A stretch of 64,000 nt of DNA from Dipteris shenzhenensis. Lineage: Eukaryota; Polypodiophyta; Polypodiopsida; Gleicheniales. The stretch lies in the NCBI GenBank assembly GCA_047967505.1, contig CM106539.1, one strand, 5' to 3'. Made by a program: the position numbers and the translations under genes. Under the pieces are notes generated by a model, which worked only from the letters and a program-made list of their open reading frames with translations, was not told the DNA's origin and ran no database searches. Position 1 is the first letter of the stretch; each line of letters begins with the position of its first letter. Shown here piece by piece: positions 56,564 to 64,000 of this stretch.

Positions 56564-56598
56564 ATTTGTAAGATTGGAATAAGTCCAATCATACAAAT
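56564..56598. other. terminal hairpin near the Penelope-like element edge
   Basis: ATTTGTAAGATTGGA and TCCAATCATACAAAT can pair (14 of 15 positions) around a 5-nt loop. It lies a few bases inside the junction with E2, at what would be the 3' side of the minus-strand Penelope-like element. Confidence 0.7.
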
Positions 56599-56599
56599 T

Positions 56600-57085
56600 T
56601 AGAATTTTTGTTGTTCTAAAGATCAAAAACCTACAAAGAAAATAAAAGAGAAAATGAAAGAGAAGAAAAAAGAGGTAAATAAAAACTTTTATGAAAAACA
56701 AAAGAAAGACATACTTAGCAAGCAAAGCTTATGTCGTCATCAGTGCCCAAGCATAAGCAGCTATACTGGGTTTCTAAAGACCCGTGGAGTCTCTTGGGCA
56801 AACCCAGTGCTTACTAAAATACGTCAAATAAACAAATAGAAAAAAAACAAGAAATAAAGAAGAAACTAAGCAGGTGACTAAGCAAAAATAAACAAGCAAG
56901 TCGAGAAACAAAATCTTCCAAAAAACTAGAAACTCTCTCTCTCTCTCTCTCTCTTATTTAAAACATAAAAAGCTAAATGGCCCTTTACACTTATGTATCG
57001 TTTCTACAAAGAGGCAAAAATACATTTCTAACTTAGAAAGCACAAGCATACTCAAACAAACTCTCTTTTGAAACTAAAAGAAAAA
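56600..57085 (-). other. probable 3' UTR of the Penelope-like element
   Basis: AT-rich and non-coding. It contains a GGGTTTCTAAAGACCCGTGG-type inverted repeat (about 56768) and a (CT)n tract (56935-56954). Confidence 0.5.
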
Positions 57086-57089
57086 CGGG

Positions 57090-58933
57090 CTATTCACCTC
57101 CCTGGTTATGTTCAATCATTCTAACCATACTTAAGGCCGATACACCATAGATAAAAGACTTCATATCTAAGAATGTGCGAACTTTTTTCATTATTTTCCT
57201 TGGATTATACCTCTTGTGTAATAGTAAAGTGATCAAATTACTACATTGAGTGATAAAAGACTCCTTAGTTGTACAAAGGCGGGAAGAAATGACTCCATAT
57301 TTTGCCAAATCAGAAATGTTTGAGTCAATGTGAGGCATTTTTACAATGTGTAAACCACTATATTCAGGTTGTTCACGTTTATCGTATATATCAACCTCTA
57401 ATCCTATGGTAGATTGAGAAAGTCTAAGATCTAAGAAAACACAAGAATCCCCTCTTGAAGTGTAGTTCAGTTCACAAGAGTCACGAGGATAGATTCCTTC
57501 TCCAAAAGCTTTAGCGTCTTTGTACATAAAGTCTTGAAAGTTAGGAACATCTGGTACAAATAAATCATCTATAAAACGCCTAACTTGACTAAGCTTATGT
57601 AAAATGATAGGACACGTATTGATAGAAATAAGGCGTTGCATAAACTAAAATTCATAAGTGAAAAGATAAAAGTTTGCTAAAAAGACGACACAATTAGTGC
57701 CCATGGGGATTCCTATAACTTGTTGAAACAAAGAATCACCTATTGTGATGTAAAGATTATCTAAAAGAAAATCTATCGAAGAGCAAACATCTTCTACACT
57801 TACTACCTTTGTGTATCTTTTCTTTTTAGAACCTATGTCATGATCTTTATTTTTTAGCCACAAAAAGTCAAAGCATAAGGCTGTTTTCTCAACTTTTAGC
57901 ACTTTGCATCTATCTTTGTCAAATCTCAGCTTGAAAACTTCAGCCACTAGCTTTTTAATTCTAAACTCAGGTCTTCCAGCTCGATCTTTGTGTAAAGCGT
58001 GGTAAAATCATAGGTTTGAAGGAGAATAGGAGACTCTTTTTCCTAAATGCTTCGAGAGGAATTAAAAAATTTTACGACAAGAATCACTCCTACAGAGTCA
58101 TTTAAAATCCAGCTCCAGTGTAAGGGGACATCTGCCTCTTTTAATAAGTCCCTCCAAAGTTCATGGACACTAGGCAACATGGCTTTGGAGCAGTAGCTTA
58201 GCCATTTAGAGACATCCGTCAAAGTAGTCTCACAAGCAGCTGCAATAAATCTTGGCTTTTTTGGAGTTTTGTGAAACTTCCAAGTAGCACAAAGAAAAGG
58301 TATGCTTGGATTGCAAACAAACCCAGAAGACTTGCAAAAACTCTGATGTTTTGAGATAAAAGCCTTTGGAGAAACTAAGGCAAGGGCGTAAGTTTTGGCA
58401 GACGAGTTCACTTCTCTCAAAAGACATTCTAAGTAAAACTTTTTGCAAATAAAAACAAAGTTATTGGAACATTTGTCCACATAAGAAATGACAAATTTCC
58501 TATGGAATTTTCGAAGAAGAGTTTCATCTTCTTTAGAAAGATGGTTACTTTTCTTTGAGCAATTAACCGAAGGGACTTCTTCTAGTTTCAAAGCAACTTT
58601 CTTCAAAATCTTCCCTTTCCATTCTGATAAGATATTTTTAACTCCTAAACATTCTTCTAATTGCAAAACAAACTTTGAGATTCCCTTATCGATAGCTTTT
58701 AAAAGGCAAGACTCTTTAAAAGAGTACAATCGAAATTTCGTGCCTTTCATGAAAGGGTCTCTTAGGTTACTAGAAAGAAAAATTGCGGTATCAGCTGTGA
58801 CTACATGTCCTAAATCAGCATCAATAAAGCTTTGGAATCTCTTACTTTTACAACAACAAGGTTCTTTAAGGATAGAAGATTTTGAATGGAAAACAGATCG
58901 TTGGAAGAGCTCCCGTCTGCAGCTGCCCGCCAC
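57090..58933 (-). pseudogene. Penelope-like element reverse transcriptase
   Basis: Three minus-strand frames form one RT. N-terminal part (58933-58043): cysteine-rich CCCKSKRFQSF, LGHVVTADTAIFLSSNLRDP (about 58820), LCATWKFHKTPKKPRFIAAA (about 58290). Then YDFTTLYTKIELEDL (about 58005), VIGIPMGTNC (about 57710) and RRFIDDLFVPDVPNF (about 57580, catalytic DD). C-terminal LDLRLSQSTIGLEVDIYDKR follows (about 57430). TLYTxI and GIPMGTNC are typical of Penelope-like RTs. Breaks lie at about 58040, 57950 and 57642. No GIY-YIG endonuclease is visible downstream of RT; an N-terminal one, as in permuted Penelope-like elements, would lie beyond 58933 where the sequence changes. Confidence 0.82.
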
Positions 58934-58935
58934 CG

Positions 58936-59474
58936 CCCATTGCCATCACCCAGCCCCTCGGCAGCGCCTTGCTCTTGGCCGCGCCCTGCTCCCTTGGTCA
59001 GTGCCCTACTACCTTGGCCGCGCAGGGTCCCTTGGCAGCGCCCTGCTCAGGTCGCCCCCCCCTTCAGCCCGTCTGGCCGCGCGTCGCGTCCCCCCTTCAG
59101 CCCGCTGTCTGGCCCTGCTGGTCGCGCCCTGTTGGTCGCGTTCCTTTGCCCTTCAGGTCGCCCCTTCAGGCCGCCTTTCAGGCCGCCAGTCGCTGCTGCC
59201 CGCCTCTCCCTTGCGTTTCAGGCTGGGCTGCTTCAGGGCCCTCTCCGGGGCTGTTCTGCTCGTGTTCCGGGGAGCTGAGTTCCTGGGCTGTTTCCAGGCA
59301 TTGGCGGAGCTTTCTGCTTCAGCATTGAGCGGCCTGTTTTCATCCCACGCAGGCTGAAGTTTGGGGCATTCATTATTCAGGTTTTTGGGGATTTAATTGT
59401 GGTTGGTTGCGAGTTCTTGGTGGGTTTTTGCAGCAGAGGTAGCTCCTCCCCTCAGGACAGCGCAAGCTGAGACA
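58936..59474 (+). other. GC-rich 5' leader of an L1-type LINE
   Basis: Strongly GC-rich (58930-59300) with repeated GCGCCCTGCTC and CAGGCCGCC words, unlike the AT-rich surroundings, directly upstream of ORF1. It probably holds the internal promoter of the LINE. Long open frames in three phases here reflect base composition. Confidence 0.6.
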
Positions 59475-61723
59475 ATGGAGGACACTAATGCCACTCCTGT
59501 CGCTGAACCTGAGGAGATCGAAGTCATAGTTTCTTTTCCTCCCAACATTCTGCAGATGATTGAGGTAGCAGAGGAGAGTTTTCGTTTGACACACATCATT
59601 GGCTTTCTACCCGGTAGAGGCCAACAGTTACGTGATTGGGTGTACACCAGCATGGCCTCATTGGGTGTCTCAGTTACGGTTTTCCGATTGCTTGGCAGAG
59701 GGTACTTTTCTTTTGGCCTTCAGTCTGCAGAGCAGGCTCAAAGAGTACTTATGAGCTCACCGATTCAGTTTCACAGCAGAGTCATCCATTTGTGGCCTTG
59801 GAGGAAGCACTTCAGTTCTACTTCCCCGGGACCGCGACAGGTCTCTTTTTGGATGCTTTTCCCTAGACTTCCTGATGAGGTCAGCTCTTGTCACAGAGCT
59901 GTGGAGCATATGGCTAGTGTGGCAGGTACAGTCATCCCATCAGGTGCTAGACTTTCCTATGCTCGGTCACTTGCTGGTATAGGTGTTACGAGGGGCAGAC
60001 TCACTACAGAGTTCCCCCCTCCTCGACCTTTGCCTACTTTGATTTCGTACTCCACGGGAGATGGGGTCCAGATGCAGTAGAGGGTTTTGTACGAGGGTCT
60101 TCCTGATCAATGTCTTTTCTGTCGGAAAAGAGGTCACTTTATTAGGAATTGCCCCAGTCGTCGGCCTCGATCAAAGACTCCGGATCCATCTCATCCTACG
60201 AGTGACCCAGAACCTACAGCTCAGCCTCCAGGGGTCTCTGAGCCTGCTTCGACTCATTCAGCAGAGCGAGAGGAGACTCCTCCGGGGGAGCCTCCAGTGG
60301 ACTCAGAGGACTTGGAGGTGCCTGTAGCGGAACAGCTTTCACAGAGAGCTCGGAGGAGACGGAGACAGAGGGAGAGTCAGCAGCAGGAGCAGCCCCAGGT
60401 ACGAGCTCACTGATGGCAGAGAGTTGAGACACATGTGCAGGAGACCCCGGAAAGGGGAGATGCAGAGGACCATCCGCAGGCAGGTCTTGACACTGTGCAG
60501 GAGATGGTAGCTCAGGGGGTCGAGACACATGTGCAGGAGACCCCGGAAAGGGGAGTTGCGGAGGACCATCAGCAGGCAGGTCTTCACACCGTGCAGGAGA
60601 CAGTTGCTCACGATTTGATGACTCTTGACACTACTACCCTGGAGGGTAAAAAAATGGTTACTGAGACAATTATCCAGCAGGAGACTGCTCAGGCTGCAGT
60701 TACTGTGATGGATGCCTCTTCCCAGCAGTCCATTGAGAGAGTGGTATTTTACGACATAGGTCAGAGTCAGAGCCCATCCCAGGATCTCTTGCGCCTGTAC
60801 GAGGTTCCCTCGAGACCTCTTTCTCTTCCCCGTCGCACAGTACCTTCTTTAGTTGCTATGCGGAGTGTCCTTTTAGACACCCCTCCCACTACATCCTCGT
60901 CCTCGCAGCTTTTCACTCCTGGTTTATCCAGATCTTTTACGAGTGTGGTCACAGATTTCGCTCAGTACCCAGACAGGCGTGAGGATTGGGAGATCCTAGC
61001 AGATGAGATCGAGCGAGATTATCAGTCACCCATGCTTACAGGCACCTCGTCGCAGATTCTTCCTCTCCCTCTCACCTATTCCAAGAGTAGAGTTAGGACA
61101 GCTCAGCCCTTTTCAGCTCTTCTGACTCCTAGACCTGACCCCAGGATGGTTGACAGAGATCTGCCTGTTGAGTTTTGGCCCTTTTTGGCTCAAGGGGTTT
61201 CCACAGACTCCCTCACTCGATTGGAACTTCTCCCGGTGTTTTGTCGCGGTCAGAGGAGGTAGAGGAGTACTTGGGATATGTTACTCTCTCCAGAGAGGGG
61301 CACATTCTTCGTTTCTCTGCAGACAGCTTTCGTTCTCGGGGGAGCGAAAGCTGGTCAGCTGTGTTACTTGACAGTGGGATCGCTAGACAGTTCATGAGCA
61401 TGACTCAGTTTTCATCGGTTCACCGTATTGTTGGCTCGCAGATTCATTCTTGCCCTAGGACTCTTCGACCTGGCTTCGGTGGCAGGGCCTTTCTGTTTCT
61501 GTTCTTTGAGGTTCAGGGAGACTTTGATTTGCCCAGGAGTGCTGGTTGGTTTGACTTTCAGCTCCTCAGTTCGCGCCAGAGTACTATTCCCTTAGATGGA
61601 GCCATTTTACATGAGTTGGGGCAGATTTGGAGTTTGATCAGAGACCGACTTTGGATTGCGCCGTCAGAGAGAGTGATTTGTGCCGCTGCCACTGGCACCC
61701 CCTCACTTCCATCCGATGTCTAG
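59475..61723 (+). pseudogene. L1-type LINE ORF1 (DUF4283-like, zinc knuckle)
   Basis: Starts MEDTNATPVAEPEEIEVIVS. The N-terminal half resembles plant L1 ORF1 (DUF4283-like RNA-binding fold; LGRGYFSFGLQSAEQAQRVL about 59690). A CCHC knuckle (CLFCRKRGHFIRNC, about 60114) follows. A low-complexity P/E/Q-rich tail contains two 32-codon repeats. Interruptions: TAG at 60078, TGA at 60411 and a frameshift near 61250. The final frame ends at TAG 61721-61723, overlapping the ORF2 start. The product would bind LINE RNA. Confidence 0.8.
60425..60616 (+). repeat. 96-bp in-frame tandem duplication in ORF1
   Basis: Two copies of a 96-bp (32-codon) unit encoding VETHVQETPERG(D/V)AEDH, with few differences. 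Confidence 0.9.
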
Positions 61724-63245
61724 GTTGTCCATCATTTCTTGGCATGTGAGAGGACTGAACGGCCGCATTTACCTCAGATGCAGATGGTCGTAGATCGGGA
61801 GTTCCTAGATTGCAGTTGCTTAGGGACTCCCTTCGGTTTATTTCCTCAGGGTCCCCTCCAGACATCGTGCTTATCCAGGAGCATAAGCTCTCCCAAGACA
61901 GGATTGACAGATGCAGATCCTTACTCAAAGGACAGAGCCGGACATATTGGATCCCAAGACAGGATTGACAGATGCAGATCCTTACTCAGAGGACAGAGCC
62001 GGACATATTGGAGCCCAACGGATGGCACGAGGGGAGGAGTTTGCATTTCAGTTTCAGCCAGGTGGGCCTCAGAGATCACCCAAGAGGGTACACTAGTGGA
62101 GAGCAGGGCATGCTATGTTATTCTTCAGATTGAGAGCACAGCAGTTGGTGTTCTCAATGTGTATGCTCCCACAGATCCAGCCCACAGACGTGCTTTTTGG
62201 AGACAGCTCAGAGAGTCCCTTCCTCAGGCAGATACCTGGATTGTTGGAGGAGATTTCAACATGGTTGAATTCTCTGAAGACAAGTCGGGCCAGACTGAGG
62301 GTGGCCTTTTTGATAGGGAGAGAGTGGAGTGGGATAGTTTTGTTTTGCATGCTGGACTTCATGATGCAGCTCGATTGGACGACTTTCGTCACTTGGCTGA
62401 CAGTCTTCAGTTCTCTTGGTCTGGGGTTTTCCATGGCTCTCTTTCTTTGGTCAGACTTGACAGGTTTTATATTGGCCAATGGGGCTACGCCAGAGGAGGA
62501 CAGATTGGGATCCGCCGCCCGGGTTATGTTTTATCTGACCATGCTCCAGTCCTATTACAGATTCTTCCTACCTCTCGATTGGAGAGCACAGGCTTTGTGA
62601 GAGTTCCGGACTTTGTTTTTCAGGACACAGAGTTCGTGGTTGAGAGAGGCTTGGTTGTCAGAGGACACTCCTGTGGATCGGGGCTGGTTAATGTGGGTAG
62701 AGGAGGCTTTGGCCAGAGTCAGCATGGCCTGCCAGTTGAGGGCAAAAGAGAAGGAAAAGCTCAGAATCAGAGATCGGAACGCAAGAGCGGAGGTATCCAG
62801 ACTTCAAAGATTGATTTAGAGTTTTCCTCATTCTCTTTTCATCAGAGGGCAGCTTTCGGAGGCTCAGGAGAGACTAGAGGAGATTCAGGGCATAAGGGCC
62901 CAGTTCAGGTTTTACTCCCAATAGACTTTCTGGATCCAGAAGGGGGATAGATGCTCTAGAGAGTTCTTCAGGGCAGTGGGTCAGAGATACTCTTCAGACA
63001 GTCTTTGTAGACTTGTGGATGAGGCCGGGTCTCTTCAGACGGACCCTCACCGTCTTGTTGAGATCACTTCTGATTTCTATTCCACTCTTTACACCGCCGA
63101 TCCAGTCACCGAGGAGATGATCAGAGCCAGAGAGGAGATTTGGAGTCATGTCCCTCAGATGGTCTCAGATAGGATGAGTCATGTTTTGGATAGCCCACTA
63201 TCACTCCTGGAGATCACAGATGCGTTACATGAGCTGCCCAGAGAC
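61716..63245 (+). pseudogene. L1-type LINE ORF2, endonuclease part
   Basis: Starts ATGTCTAGG: MSRLSIISWHVRGLNG, the usual beginning of a plant L1 apurinic-like endonuclease. Then DIVLIQEHKLS (about 61860), NVYAPTDPAHRRAFWRQL (about 62157), WIVGGDFNMVEF (about 62240), RLDRFYIGQWG (about 62455) and LSDHAPVLLQIL (about 62535): the catalytic H/D/N boxes are present. The linker to RT follows (SREFFRAVGQRYSSDSLCRL about 62955; ITDALHELPR about 63215). The RT itself is missing because another LTR begins near 63247. Shifts lie at about 61790, 61950 and 62600, and a 61-bp tandem duplication at 61892-62013. Confidence 0.88.
61892..62013 (+). repeat. 61-bp tandem duplication in ORF2
   Basis: CCCAAGACAGGATTGACAG... 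repeats at 61892 and 61953. The unit is not a multiple of three, so it destroys the endonuclease frame. Confidence 0.92.
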
Positions 63246-63246
63246 T

Positions 63247-63535
63247 ATTGGGATATCTCAAGGTGTATGCCTCAGGCACACCTTGGTTTCTATGTGTGTG
63301 TGCTAGAGGCACAGTTAGGTGCCCATAAGCACAGTTAGGTGGTGGTAGAAGCCACATAGGATGATTGAGAGAATCTAGGAGCAGATTGAGGAGATGATTG
63401 TGGAGCTCAGAAGTCATCAGTGATGTCAGTGATCATGTAAGAGGTGCCTACATAAGGACCTCACCCTTCTTCATTCCAGTAAGTAAGATTTCTGAGTTTG
63501 TGTTCACTCCGTGCTTTCTTTTCAGTTTACCAACA
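63247..63535 (+). repeat. 5' LTR of an LTR element leaving the window
   Basis: Ends CCAACA directly before a primer site. The left edge is placed at TATTGGGATATC, where LINE coding similarity stops; it could be a mutated TGTTGGGATA. The partner LTR is outside the window, so the length is provisional. Confidence 0.6.
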
Positions 63536-63547
63536 TGGTATCAGAGC
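63536..63547 (+). other. primer binding site, initiator-Met tRNA type
   Basis: TGGTATCAGAGC immediately after the LTR end. Confidence 0.88.
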
Positions 63548-64000
63548 CCTTTGATCCCCCTTGAGCCCATTTCTGCCACATCATGATCTTCTTCTCCATC
63601 TTCTTCTTCACCATCTCTTCCCCTTCTTCCCAAATCTTGCTAAAGCCTGTTCTCCTCCGTTTCTCTGCCATTCTCCAAGCCCTTCCTGCTGGAGATACAT
63701 CTCGAAGGGGCGAACCTTTGGCTGCAAGGAATTAAAGTATCCTCGTCGCTGCAAGTCGCCATTTCGCGCAGACGTCAAACCTGTCTTCCACGATTTCTCT
63801 GAGACTGCTCCATGTTTCTCTAATTCCTTTCAGAGGGAGCTTCTCCATACCTTGAGCTATCCTGTGCTGAAATCTGAGCAGCAATGGCTGCATATTCAAG
63901 GCGAAAACAGAGAAAAACCAGTCGGAATTGAAGAAGCAAGCTATGGCGATCTGACGCAGATTTGCGCCCCTCCTCCTCAGTGGACCTTTTGTGGTATATG
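63548..64000 (+). other. leader of the element at the right edge
   Basis: C/T-rich, non-coding as far as seen. Gag would lie to the right of the window. Confidence 0.5.

Noticed and set aside
56700-56830. Possible hammerhead ribozyme (CTGATGA on the minus strand beside a stem, near the Penelope-like element)
   Set aside because: Penelope-like elements can carry hammerheads, so I looked for the GAAA box and third helix. The stem after CTGATGA is followed by TTTC, and no arrangement satisfied the three-helix core. The similar word at 39.23 kb also fails.
58488-59357. 289-codon plus-strand open frame
   Set aside because: It is antisense to the Penelope-like RT and then runs into the GC-rich LINE leader. 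Three phases are open there, so composition explains it.
1-64000. tRNA, rRNA, CRISPR or bacterial/organellar genes
   Set aside because: No cloverleaf, rRNA-like or spacer-repeat pattern was noticed on reading. The TGGTATCAGAGC words are primer sites, not tRNA genes. A tRNAscan or covariance search would be decisive.

Overview
The window looks like nuclear DNA of a large-genome land plant outside the flowering plants, with a fern-like genome the best guess. One intron-containing host gene is visible. Nearly everything else is decayed transposable elements: Ty1/copia, Ty3/gypsy chromoviruses, two kinds of non-LTR element, a Penelope-like element and a hAT-type transposase. There are no operons, ribosome binding sites or other prokaryotic features. 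The organism assignment is inference from long TE-filled introns, initiator-Met tRNA primer sites and a Penelope-like element; I cannot name the species.

Host gene: the minus strand from about 40.4 kb to 7.5 kb carries nine exons of a RanBPM-like protein (SPRY, LisH, CTLH and start of CRA domains, a subunit of the CTLH/GID ubiquitin ligase). All joins are GT-AG and keep the reading frame. About 1.1 kb of coding sequence is spread over 32.9 kb; two introns measure 12.3 and 8.3 kb and are filled with transposons. The 5' end and the C-terminal CRA exons were not found.

0-5.6 kb (left of the last recognised exon): a plus-strand copia element (1-3656) has landed in a minus-strand copia relative (3657-5624), which also carries a LINE tail. 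7.6-15.8 kb intron: a hAT/DUF659 transposase relic and duplicated gypsy RT/RNase H pieces. 15.9-28.2 kb intron: a 5'-truncated non-LTR element, a 5'-truncated copia element, a copia gag relic and a complete but internally deleted LTR element (23576-27523, TSD CTCCA). 28-40 kb: most exons, simple repeats, a gypsy gag relic and a short TPRT-like insertion with a 20-bp target duplication.

41-57 kb: nested gypsy elements. A plus-strand element F (about 41.4-54.7 kb) is split by a full-length minus-strand chromovirus E (42147-50390, TSD TTTTT). The 5' LTR of E is itself split by a 462-bp solo LTR (TSD AACTA). A second E-family copy (E2) cuts F at 54720. 57-59 kb: a Penelope-like reverse transcriptase on the minus strand. 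58.9-63.2 kb: the 5' half of a plant L1-type LINE with a GC-rich leader, ORF1 and endonuclease. 63.2-64 kb: the 5' LTR and primer site of a further LTR element running off the window.

The most unusual non-coding signals are arrays of short inverted repeats in LTRs and leaders. The E-family LTR has a series of TTGAC-n4-GTCAA units, and other leaders have GTAC-, CTGGTTA- or AATTTGGGGC-type arrays.
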